This document shows positions 35,783 through 46,671 of a stretch of DNA of 64,000 bases, one piece after another. Numbering within the stretch: the first letter of the stretch is position 1; the number at the start of each line of letters is the position of its first letter. A model generated the notes under the pieces. It did not search any database. It was not told the DNA's origin and was given only the letters and a program-made list of their open reading frames with translations. The translations under genes and the position numbers were made by a program. The DNA is from Cerioporus squamosus (Eukaryota > Basidiomycota > Agaricomycetes > Polyporales > Polyporaceae). The stretch lies in contig JABYQS010000027.1 of assembly GCA_022592435.1 (NCBI GenBank), forward strand, positions 62,001-126,000, read 5' to 3'.

Positions 35783-36918
35783 CTAAGCGACTGCGATGCC
35801 TTCTGAGAACTTGCGGATTGCATCGTCAACTTCCTTATCGAGCCCAGGGGTAATCCGAAGCAATATCGCCGCAACACCGTGCTTGTCTTGGAGAGTCGTG
35901 GGATACGCAAAGTGTTGGTGAGGCTGCGCGGCCGCCAACCAAGCGGTTGCGTAGACAAGCGTGCGCTGGATGCCGCTGAGGGACAACCAGAGCATGCGCG
36001 GCCCGAACCAGCGAGCGAGCATCGCGATAGGGGTGATACCGCAGAGTGCTTTCCCGAAAGGAACAGCAGCCGACTGAGGGCGTAAGCGAGAGTCAGTATG
36101 TCTCGCAAATGATCAACGAACTGAGAACGTACGAGATAAAGCCAGCGGCTGTCAAACGCACAGGCGTGTTGGCGAAATGCGTGATGCATATGTCCATGTC
36201 GCTGGTGGCAGGAGCTTCTCTTGCCTGCCTGCCCTCTCCACAAGATCATTTCCAAACTCGGGCAAGAGTTGGAAAGAAACAGAATTCCACGTCACAATGT
36301 CGGACCACATGTGGTTGTAGGACCACCGCAACCGGTCTAGTACGCGCCCTCCGCGCGAGAACTCAGCGGCAGGCATCTCTGCCTCTTGATGAGCATGTGA
36401 AGGTACAGCAGCAGTGCAGAAAGTTTGACGTACTGTCGCGAATGTCTGTGCTATGCATGGTGTCCATCTCGTTGAGTAGATCACGGTGGGCAAGTAGCCG
36501 GGATGTTCGTGCGTTCAGGGCCGCGGCGAGCTCTATGGTGAGCAGATCCCTGTCCTGAGCGAGGTTGACTGTAAGACGGTTCACGTCGAGCGCTGCTATG
36601 CTTAAGCCTGCACCCGTTGCATAGAGTTCCCGGAGTGACATGGACGTGAGCGTGGGGAGTCGTCGGGGAATGTGACGTCGGTATCGCATGTGCACGAGAT
36701 ACGAGAGACCAGCGACAGGAAGCGGCCAACATGTGGACCACTGGAATGGAAAAGAGTCAGTTGAACGCCACAGCCTATGACTCGATGTCACGAACGTTGA
36801 AGTTCAGTACTGCTGGTGGTGTTCCACCATCTCCTACTACGCTGATGGTCGGCGAGTCCTGGGGACTGGATGATGGCTCGGATACTAGATCGACCTCTCG
36901 CGAAGATGTGGATGTCAT
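35783..36918 (-). CDS. Third, dispersed member of the unrecognised family (3' half uncertain)
   Basis: Related to the tandem genes at 9.7-12.5 kb. Exon 1 (36918-36796) encodes MTSTSSREVDLVSEPSSSPQ. Exon 2 starts at 36740 with WSTCWPLPVAGLSYLVHMRY, matching the W-x3-W-P start of exon 2 in the other copies, and continues MSLRELYATGAGLSIAALDV and NRLTVNLAQDRDLLTIELAA. Later exons contain LRWSYNHMWSDIVTWNSVSF and, in the last, ARWFGPRMLWLSLSGIQRTL before KFSEGIAVA-stop. Around 36140-36260 the best-matching segments lie in different frames and I could not join them with convincing introns, so this copy may be partly decayed. Unlike its relatives, it has a long acidic/serine N-terminus. Confidence 0.55.
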
Positions 36919-37139
36919 CGTAGGAAATCAGTAGGTACTGATACGAGTATGCTGCGTGGGGTGCACCAAGCTATCTCGACTCATGTGAGGGGTATGAGGA
37001 AAGTCTAAGTCCTACTCCAGCCTCTTAAGTCGCCACTAGGATCATAATAATTAGCATCAATGTGGTTTTCTAATGCAGCATGCTGGAATCTATTGACAAG
37101 TACTCTCTTGTGACTATGAATACGCAGTACATCTTGCCA

Positions 37140-37207
37140 CAAAGCGCATCAAAGTGGTAACCTGGGTCGTTGCCATCGACCGCCGAGGGTTCGATTCCCC
37201 TGCTTCT
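37140..37207 (+). tRNA. tRNA-Gly(GCC)-like gene or tRNA pseudogene
   Basis: A perfect five-base anticodon stem GGTCG/CGACC encloses the loop TTGCCAT, giving anticodon GCC. AGTGGTA in the D-loop is exactly ten bases before the anticodon loop, as in yeast tRNA-Gly. The B-box GGGTTCGATTCCC is present, and a T7 run at 37207-37213 is a pol III terminator. Problems: the variable/T-stem region is one base short (AGGG where AGGGG would pair with CCCCT), and the acceptor stem is imperfect. Either a base of a G-run is missing from the assembly or this is a tRNA pseudogene/SINE head. Confidence 0.45.
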
Positions 37208-37213
37208 TTTTTT
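37207..37213 (+). terminator. RNA polymerase III terminator (T7)
   Basis: Seven consecutive T residues immediately follow the tRNA-Gly-like sequence, sufficient for fungal pol III termination. Confidence 0.45.
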
Positions 37214-38985
37214 CCCGGTTTGCTTGCATGCGTCTTGTCTTACATGCCCACTGCTGGGGGGTCGCTCACTAGCAACTTGGACCCGCCCAAGGCTGTTAAC
37301 GAATGCCAATGGAAGAAATGCAACTCAGTTACATACGGTACAACTATGTAAAGCACGGCTTCCGGCGTAGCACTAGCAACGTTGGGCGCGTCGGCGGCAG
37401 CATAGTCACGGTCTCGCCATCGAGTCGATGCGCTCATCCTCTGTGCAAATCGGTACGCAGTATGCACAGATAAGTCTTGTGATGTTTCGAGCGAGCAGGG
37501 GCGAAAGATGCTTTCGAAGTGGCTGCAATCTTGTTCGAGAGGTTTTCAAGAACGGAGCCAAGTCTCCCGGAGTCCGAGGAAGGGAGAAGCTGACATGGCA
37601 CGTCAGTGATCTACATGCGAGTGAGTGATGGGATACGGTCCCGGGTCATGGAGGGTAATGCTCACTGGATTCGAGTATACTGCGTGAGTCTCACGGACAT
37701 CTTCCCTTGCTTTCGCGATCTCTAAGTCCAGGTTTACACACACGCGTACCAAAAATGGGACGCAGTGATTGTCACTGGACGAACATTGAGTTTCAAGATA
37801 TCGATACATGTAATGCAGAGCTAGCGACCTGAGTTCAGCGTAGTAGCACAAGCAATCCTTCCATGATTGCCGTCAGAAGTGTTCCCGACCTACCGATATG
37901 CGCAGGAATTCAAGCCGTCTACTCAGTCAAAGGAAAGCGGGATCATACTTCCTGCGTAACACAACACGAGAAGGTACATGTCTTGTTAGCCAGATGAGCA
38001 CCCGAAGAGCAACGACAACTCCTTACTGAAGCCGTTGGTCAACCACGGAAGAGGCGGGGTGAGAACAGCCATCGAAACTCGAGTGAAAGTCAAATATCGC
38101 ATTGCCATATATAACCTCAACATGAACTTAAGGCAAGCAAAACAGAGAGACTTCCTTAGCTATGTAGTGGGCGGCCGCATACGACTTGTGGGACCGTGGT
38201 CTGCCTATAGGGTCCAAGTGGGAAGCGGGTTCCGAGCGAGTACGAGCAACGAGCAACGTGTGACAGAGCGTCAATTTAACTGCTGTCCACCTGCGTCCCA
38301 TATGCCTGGTATGATCTATGGAGCTACAGGTACAATGTCAGAAAACCACGTCTGTCAGTAAAACAGTCTTAGAGACAACTCACAAGTCGCCACGCCGCTA
38401 TCTCCCACCGATGTGTCGCAAACTCTCACGGACTAGAACAGTGCTCGGAGCCGTTAATTGACCCGGTCACACCGGGTATGCAAGGTCAAGTAGAGGGATC
38501 GCAACTTACTTGAACATGAAGTTGTGAACATCCTCGACGGACTTCGTCCTGTTGCGACAAGTAGAGTCATATTCAAACGAAACTTGAATCCCAGACTGGA
38601 AGGGGAACATTACCCAGATTGAGGAAACGCAGTCTACAAAGCACCAGGACCTATCTGTCCGCACTGACAGGGCCATTGTTCACAGGAGTTCACAGCGCAG
38701 GGAGAGGTAGTTGTTCGTTACGACAAACACCTCCTCCGTTATAGGCTCGTTCACCTTAGCGCCCTCTGGTAGCTCTCGGTCACGTGTCCAGCTCTGCCTC
38801 ACTGAAATTGGCGCCTGTACGTGTCTGGCGGCGTACATAGTCTCCTCCTCCTCTTCCTCCTACCTCCTCGAGTCCCCGTCTTCACTCCTTAGATTGGTTT
38901 CTTACTCGCTAGGTACATAGACTATACATTGGTATGTGCTCATTCTGAGTGTACTTGAGTATAATGCGAATGACAGGCAGATTTA

Positions 38986-40129
38986 ATGGCCCAAGATGTC
39001 TCGGCGGACGAGGGTGCTGTCCACGCCCTATGGCGGTCATTCGCCATGATAATTGTCTCGGAAATCGGAGACAAGACCTTCCTCATTGCCGCTATTCTTG
39101 CTATGCGCCACCCCCGCCTCGTCGTCTTTGCCGGCGCGTTCGCGTCGTTAGTCGTCATGTCCATCCTTTCAGCCGAACTTGGTCACCTCCTACCCACCCT
39201 CATACCCCGGAAGTGGACACAAGTATGCGCAGCGGGCTTGTTCCTTGTATTTGGCTTGAAGATGCTGCAGGAGGGCCGAGAAATGAAGGCGGGGAACGAG
39301 AAGATCCAGGAGGAGATGAAGGAGGCGGAGGAGGACATCGAGGGGGACGAGGCCGCGCACGACGGCACAGGTGTCGTTGGCGCAGACGGAGTAGAAGTCG
39401 TTGCGCTCGAAGCCGTTGAGGCGGGCCGCGTGAACGGTCATGTTCGGAAACGGTCTAACGGACGCTCGCCATCCCCCCGCTCCCCCACACAGAAGAGCCT
39501 CAAGTCGTATGCGGAGTCGACCCGAAACTTCTTCAGCTACCTCCTTGGACCCGTCTTCGTTCAAGCCTTCGTCTTGACGTTCCTCGGAGAGTGGGGAGAC
39601 CGGAGTCAGATCTCAACAATTGCGCTTGCGGCGGCAGATGTGAGTTTATCCTCTTGTCCGGACCATCTGTCTCTCGACACTCTATCATGGGCGTTGTGGA
39701 GATACGGCTCTTCCGATGACACGCGCATATGCGCCGTGCCTGCTCGCAGCGCTATACTTGGCATGCTGCGACTTCTCTCGGGCGTCCCTATTGTCTCCCG
39801 TCTTCTCAGCGCTGACGCGATGCAACACCTTCCTAGAACGTCTATGTTGTCGCACTAGGTACGGTGGTCGGTCACTCGTGCTGTACTGCGCTTGCTGTAA
39901 TCGGCGGGCGTTATGTGTCGACGAAGATTTCCGTAAAGCACGGTACGTACAAGCCCACCATCCCCGCTTCGCGCTCGTTTCACGCCCAGTACTGACTTGA
40001 TATGTGCCTTCTATCCATCTATCGGCGTTGCGCACCGCAGTAACCCTCGCCGCCAGCGCGCTGTTCCTGTTGTTCGGCATCGTGTATTTGTACGAGGCGT
40101 TTTATGCGCTAGAGCCGGTGATGCCGTGA
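38986..40129 (+). CDS. GDT1: Gdt1/TMEM165-type (UPF0016) Mn2+/Ca2+:H+ antiporter
   Basis: Golgi/vacuolar cation antiporter supplying Mn2+ for glycosylation and exporting Ca2+. Exons 38986-39639, 39837-39942 and 40041-40129 give 282 residues in phase. Both signature repeats with the E-x-G-D cation-binding motif are present: SEIGDKTFLIAAILAMRHPR (residues 25-44) and LGEWGDRSQISTIALAAAD (200-218). The first half has membrane segments LVVFAGAFASLVVMSILSAE and VCAAGLFLVFGLKML. A charged cytosolic loop (EEDIEGDEAAHDG, KRSNGRSPSPRSPTQKSLKS) follows. The second half reads VYVVALGTVVGHSCCTALAV and ALFLLFGIVYLYEAFYALEP, ending VMP. There is no cleavable signal peptide. The second intron, 197 bp, is longer than most here. 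Confidence 0.9.
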
Positions 40130-43100
40130 CCAGTCCCGAGACGACGGACTTGTACCATCCGTGCCGCGATGTGACCAGTGTTTATTACTTATTCGCCTGG
40201 ATACCTGATACCTATAGACCACGCGTTCTCGAAGTCCTCTCGTCGGCGTCTCCCAAGTGTGCCATTCAAGTTGGACGACCGCACGACGCTCGCTCGCCCG
40301 CTCAAATGCCTCCGCACTCCAACTCCGCAGCGCAGCGCATCCATGCTACTGGTCCTGACAGTGACAATGACACATGCTCCCGCAAATCCTGGGATCTGCA
40401 GGCTGTGCTAACCCCGCCGAGGCACGAAGTTTCGGGTTGCGTGGTATTCCATGGCACTCGTGTGCTGAAGTTGATCCCCAATTCTCGTTACACTGATGCA
40501 GTGAGCATGTGCGTAATGTCCGTATGTCGCCGCTGAGCAAATTTTGACATATTAGGTCCACAGACTCCACATTATTAGGAGGAGCCCGCGAACACCGGGG
40601 CCGCGCACATATTGTCACTCTCAATAGTGGCAAGATAGCGGACCTCTGGAAGTCATGCGACATATCGAACATCTCAGGGAGGGACATGCAAGCTGCGGAG
40701 GGAGTCATCGTGCAACACGTGTGCCGTTGGTTCAGCAGCTCTCCGTTCACGGCATGATCCACGAGTTCGCCGGTCGTCTGACTGTGACGGCACGAGTCAT
40801 GGTTCTCAGTCAGACAAGGCGTCCGGTATTACTTGTTGACATGGTGGTTGTCGCCGTGCTGAGTCATAGCGCAGTACATCACTCACATCACTCGCAGTGG
40901 CTCGAATTCACGGAGGTGCACGATGTATCAATTCAGCATTATACCAGATGCAGCCGTCAGTATCGCCATATGTTCTGCCCTCTCCAAGCCCTACTGCCAG
41001 CCATGGACAGATACTACCAGTAGTGAAGTAAGTGGTAAAATCATGACGATAGTCCACAAACTCTGAGCTGGCTCACTGACATTGGATCTTGTCTCGGGCC
41101 GTCAGCCCCCCTACTCCTCCCAATAGGGTACTCCGGTGGCTTCCACCTCTATCGCTGTGGACACGCAAGAACTTCACATACATTAGCGCAGTGCTCTACA
41201 GGGGTTTGGAGCGAATACCAGCAGCTCAGGGAGCGCTGTCTGCACGACCGTGGTCAACTATGTCAAACCTCGCAACGCGGGCCGCCAGCGACACCCTTCC
41301 TGGGGTGGGATCCATTCGCGCGACCATCGCACGACGCGCTATTCAGTTTGACACTGTCAACTGCATCCTCCCTCGCAGAGGAGAGCGGACACTGTACCAC
41401 CTGACTCCTGCGCACTGGCGGTACAGGAGCCTGCAGGGACCCGCAAGCAAAGCGAACACACAATCGGCATCGCCACCGCGCATACATACTGCCTGAACGA
41501 TCGCGGGGCGGACCCTCATGAGAAGGAGCGAGCCATTTTCGGGAACTGATCGTCTCGCTTGCGTTTATTCCTCCTCGACTATCGCAAGGAGGGTCCAACT
41601 CGCGCGTATCGGGAGCGGGTTTCAGCGGGACCGATGTATCTGCTGAAACGACATACACACACCGATGGCGATCGAGGGATCGGGGGAGTTTGCTCTCGGT
41701 TACGAGCTTGTTTGTCTGCTGACAGCCGGCGGCAGGAGCTTGCGCGTAAGTCCAGCCTGGGTGCAGGGTGCTCTGACCTCTCGTCAGCCTGAGTCGTACG
41801 CTGACACGAATATTTTGCAGCCTAGTGAGTTTTGCGACTCCCTCCTCCTCGATTGTGTTCACTTACTGGTCTGTACGACTGGGTCTTTACACCAGCTATT
41901 GCCGCTTAGATCTCCGGTCCTCTCTCTCTCGGATGCCTGCCCATCCACCCCTGCCCCAAGCCGCCACTCAACCTCTCTGCCCCGATGAGCGACATCCTAC
42001 CAAGCCAACTCCCCTTCCCCAATCTCCTTGCCTCCTTCCCGGCTATACGCGATCATAGCCCTCCCTTCCGATCAACACATGGATCGAGCTACGGCTGTTG
42101 GCTCACGGGAGACCGGAGAACTGACATACCTGACCGGTTCCCGGTGCTGCGTAGATCTGGAGCGAGGCGGAGCGAATCTCCCGAGGAGTTGCTAGTCCAA
42201 CTCGGTTACGCATGCATAGCGCGGCTGCTAGAGGAAAGATTGCGGAGAGAAAGGTGCGCACTGCGCAGCAACGCCAGGTTCGTTGCTTGGGGTGCCTTCC
42301 TGGCTGACTACGGTTATATAGCCCAGCGCTTGCCGCTGCGCATGGATTCCATACCTTGCCTCTTGCATCCGCTCTCTCGTAATTCATCCTCATGGTGATT
42401 ATCGGATATTCTGCGATAGCAAGGCTCGTAGGCGAATGAATGAGAGCAACGGTGGGTGGGAGGGCGTACGGCAGTTTCTCAGAGGATCTTCCACCCTTTC
42501 TCCGGACTGGATAGAGTTGGCTTCTGCCAACCACACGTCCCCTCCGGCTACATCTCTCCCTTTCGACTCCACATCGCAAGAACAAGGTGAGCAGTCGTGA
42601 ATGGCCATCACGTGACGACTCTGAAAGGCTAATTGACTATTTGAAGAGATCTGGGCGGCGATACTCGTTCCGAGTCGATGCCATCGTGGTGCCTGTGCAT
42701 CCGCGAGCTCCCCCGCAGGTTGCAGAACGTGCGACAGCGGTCGATGATGGCATCGATGGCGCGACGCCTTGGAAACCTTGTACTCCCATCCGGATAGATA
42801 GACGGCCGGCGTTGCGGGAAGGGGCAACGCCCTAGCCTTCGGCCGACGTTCTCTCGGGAGCGGAGGTGAGGGAACTCAAATGGAACGTCTCTTACTGGGT
42901 CTTTGAGCTTGCTAACTCGATCGCTCTGCGCATGGCGGCAGGGAGACGCTCCCACAGTCCTCGCTGATAATCAGGAGGGGCGCGAACGTTGCTCCAAGCT
43001 CTCCAGGCTCAGGGTGGCTATGAGAATGGGGTTACGCCTCATTTTTACGGTGTATCTCCGTCCTGTTCATTCATGAGAACGGGGCGGTGGAGACTCGAAC

Positions 43101-44866
43101 CCTCCATGAAGATTACAGGCGCCCATTTGCCACTGGAAAGTCCTCGAGGTACGGGGTAGATTCCATCTCGCTGTTTGTGCGAAGATCCCTCGGAGACCAC
43201 CCGCGGCACCCCGCCACCCCGCCTGTGAACGCTAAGAATCATCGTGTACAGCAACGGTGAGTGTTCACGACTCTGAACACCGTGGCGTCTGTGGATAAAA
43301 TTGCGACAGGGCAGGGACTACCCGGGTTCCATGTCGACGACGTCAAGCTTGACGGTCTCCTTGCGCCGGTTCCCGATCGCATTCTCATGCACCCAATCCC
43401 TCTCCAGACGCGTCCTTCAGGCCTTCCTCGCTCCCCAGGGCCGGTTATCAGCCCGCAAACATAGCCCATTCCCAGCGGGCATCGTGCCTGTGCGCGGACG
43501 GACAATCCTGGCAGCGTAGCGTCTATCTCGCGGCCGATTTGTCGCGCAAAAGCTCCGTGCTCCAGAGTCCCCACCCCCTGCCGAATGATAGACGAATCAG
43601 GGACGGCCCCGCGGTCGGTTCGTGCTAAAAGACGCACCCGAAGGCCCGTTCTGCGCCTCGTTCTGTCCGCATTCTGCTCCTGGGCTCCCATGAGATCGAT
43701 CCTGACGCGTTCGCGGGCCCGTTCTTTCGCCCAGATGACCCTGCGATGCCCCCGGAGCCTGACGGCGAGGGAAAGTGCGGCCCCCCGATGGCGCGTTCCT
43801 AGGCCCGCGGCTTGGTTCTGGCAGCTCGTGCAGAGTTACCGCACTCTGGGGGTCGCCTTGGACCTACAGGTCATCCGATCGCATATCTTCCGCGCCGGGA
43901 ATATATTGGCGGATCGTCGCCGCCTCCTACAATCGCCCACAACGACCCCACAAATGCGATCGCATCTCGCAGGAATGAGAGGACATAAAGAGCATCTCCG
44001 AGCTCTACTCCCTCTCTCCCACCATCGCTCATATCCGCCCGCCGCGATCCCTATCTGAATTTCGAACCCTAGCCCGGCTTGCCGTACTCAAACTCTACTG
44101 TCCTCCACCGCCCGCGCCGCAAATATAGAATAAAGCGAGTCGTTCCCAGAACGGGAAGATTCATATCTAGACCATCTTGGCGCGCAGCATCCTCCCGGCT
44201 TTCTCGACCTTCATACGACTCTGAGCTCTCAGAGATCAATTCAAGATCACCCACATTCCTCAGCTTCACTCCCCTCACACCGCTCGCAGAGACTCGGCGA
44301 TACTCCAAGGGAACTCCCCGGTATCTGCAACGCCGCAGTGTGGGACGATGGGACTATTGAATATGCGACATGCCTCGGTATGCTGCTAGATTGACACAAC
44401 TCTCCGTACTACTTACATCCTCTTAAACCAGCACGTGCTGACTCTTCGGAGGCCGTTCGTACTCTGAACTCATGGGAAGATTACTCAGAACCTACCCCGG
44501 CGGCAGTGGCTTTGGCATCGCACCTCGCCAACTCGGTGCTACTCTGCACGGCACGACTGGCATGACTAAGGCCGCCGTGAACGAGGAGCGTCCCGTACGC
44601 ATTAGAGCTGCGTGCACGGCGACCGCCGCGCAGGCGAGCGAGGTTCGAAGGCTATTCTTGTGGCCGAGGGATTTCGGAATTCCTATTCCTAAGAACTAAC
44701 CAACAGACCCTGGCCTCGCATCACGAAGCGCATGACACGGTACACACTTCGCTGACTCTATAAGGGGGCCTGCAGTAATCTATACAGTTGTCTAAACACC
44801 TGACTCGTCTCCTCCGCGTCGTTCCTGCACCGATAAGGCAGGCCGTTTCTTCTACCGGCGGCCCGC
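40130..44866. other. 4.7-kb gene-poor stretch
   Basis: I found no open frame with a recognisable domain, no paired splice signals joining protein-like segments and no terminal repeats. Short protein-like frames near 43690-43790 (IDPDAFAGPFFRPDDPAMPP) end quickly. A tRNA T-arm-like segment at 43085-43110 lacks the rest of a tRNA. Confidence 0.45.
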
Positions 44867-46671
44867 CTAAGCCTCCTGGGCGTCCGTGTCCGCGATCTCC
44901 CAGACGCTGCCGCGCTCGTCGTGCAGTCTCTGCAAACAAGGTACATGCGCAAGCATTAGCAAGCCACTCGTCGTCATCAGCCGCCGCAGGCCGCACGCTA
45001 TCGCAGCCTGTCACTCTGACTCTGAAATGAGAAGCACGCACCGCTCGGTCGATCGGGAGCCCGACGAGGGCGTCGAGCACCGCGCGTCCGGTCCACGCCT
45101 CGATGGTCTTGACGTGCTCTGGAGTGATGAAGTCCTGCGACGTGCGCGAGGCAAAGACCATCTGCGCTGCAGCCGCCCGGATGCGCGGCGGGGGCCTGAG
45201 GCGGGCAGGGCCGGCAGAGGAGGCGGCGACATCGGGGATCTGGGTCTGGGTCGAGGGGGCGTGGGTGGGCGAGATGGACGGGGAAGTTGCCGCGTGCGGG
45301 ATGGGAGGAGCTTCTGCGCTGTCGTCCTGTGCCTCGATGTCCCAGCAGGACGCGAGGTGGAGGATGTGGAACGTCTCCATCTAGACAGTGGGCAGGGATC
45401 GTGAGCCTGGGAACGCACAAAGGGTGGCAAGGAACCTTGATAAGCCGCGCAGACGCACCTCGAGGGTGGCGAGATCGGTGTGCTTGGCCGTCAGGCGGGC
45501 AATGAGGTCTGCGTTGTGGTCCGGGAAGGACGTCTGTCTGCCCTGAGACGAGTAGAAACTTGCGATCGGACGCTGAGCACACCCCGCAGACAGCGAAGGC
45601 GTCGGACGTCTCACCTGTCCGCGGACGCGTTGAGGGTGTGGTCCACGATCGGCGTGGCAATATCGGGGGGCCGGGTAGCCTTCAAGGCCTTGACTAGCTG
45701 TATAAGGTTGAGTATCGGAAGCCGCCCGGGTGGGTACGCCTGACGGTAAACTTTACTCACCGCATCGTGTAGGATCGGGTCGGACATCACCTTTGACGGC
45801 ATGGGCCAATTCGTTGAGGAGCTGCCTACACGGGAGGCGCGAAGCTGAGAACGCACCGGCTTGCTAGTCCTGTAAGGCTCTTCAGTCGCATCGGGCCTGG
45901 GGTTCCGGCCCACGAAGTCGAAGTCGTAGTTCCTGGTGACTGCGATGCTGCCCTTGGGCACGACGACAGTTCCTACCGGGACGTCGATAAGAGCGCCACA
46001 GGAGCCGAGCCTTGGACGTTGTCAAAAGCGGGTATGCGTGCGTGTGCGGGTGCAGAGGTCACGTAGTATGCACGTCGACAGAGGGCGATATTTGAATGGC
46101 GATTGGGGAAAACGTCAGACGGGATGTTCGGCTCGGGATGAAAGGCTGGGAAACGGCATTGACCTGACCACGACCATGTCGCCATTGAGGCATTCCCTTA
46201 CCTCGCGCACGAAGAAATCAGCGTTGGGGTAGCCCATGCCGATGCTCACAATGGAAACGGGCACGCCGCGGTAGCGGCCGGTTATCGTCGTGAAGCCACG
46301 CTCCGACGTCAGCGTGAAGGGCGCGGGCGACGGGTCCAGGTAGGAAGCGATGGCATGCGCTCTGGACGGGGTTCCCAGCGTGATCTGGGATGTCAACCGT
46401 TAGCGTGAGCGTCGACGCTGGCGTGCCACTGCGGCTCGCAGCAGCAGTCTGCTGAGCGGCCCAGTCCACCGGGAAAAAGCCCTGGGGTGCAGGCGCACGT
46501 ACGATGCGATTGGCCACCTCGCCTGCGCGCAGGCCGAGATGGTAGACACGCTGGTCGAGCGTGCGGGGGAAGTCTGCGAAGGAGGGTGCGCGAAGCAGAG
46601 TGAGCAGGCGAGACGAGCCAATCTCACGACCTTCTGTGACACATACTGGCGTCAACGATCTTGTCCTTCAT
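44867..46671 (-). CDS. Uridine phosphorylase (nucleoside phosphorylase superfamily)
   Basis: Cytosolic pyrimidine-salvage enzyme: uridine plus phosphate gives uracil and ribose-1-phosphate. The first exon is only 25 bases (MKDKIVDA plus one base). It splices to NFPRTLDQRVYHLGLRAGEV, then ITLGTPSRAHAIASYLDPSP, GFTTITGRYRGVPVSIVSIG, PNADFFVREVRECLNGDMVV, SCGALIDVPVGTVVVPKGSI, VTRNYDFDFVGRNPR, VMSDPILHDA, LVKALKATRPPDIATPIVDH and FYSSQGRQTSFPDHNADLIA. METFHILHLASCW contains the METF substrate motif of nucleoside phosphorylases. AAAQMVFASRTSQDFITPEH precedes VLDALVGLPIDR. The last exon ends WEIADTDAQEA. Introns are in phase throughout. Compared with relatives, an inserted proline/serine-rich loop (SISPTHAPSTQTQIPD) follows the METF segment. 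Confidence 0.87.

Larger units (their letters stand above)
36919..38985. other. Intergenic with a tRNA-like sequence
   Basis: Apart from the tRNA-Gly-like sequence at 37140-37207, I see nothing recognisable. The right end is the presumed promoter of the Gdt1-type gene and is rich in CTCCTC. Confidence 0.45.

Noticed and set aside
43081..43140. tRNA-like segment on the minus strand (GGGTTCGAGTC)
   Set aside because: The B-box is good, but the T-stem has mismatches, no acceptor partner for CCGCCCC is found upstream, and no anticodon stem can be drawn.
43690..43792. Protein-like frame IDPDAFAGPFFRPDDPAMPP
   Set aside because: It stops after about 40 codons, has no start codon in context and no flanking exon that would continue it.
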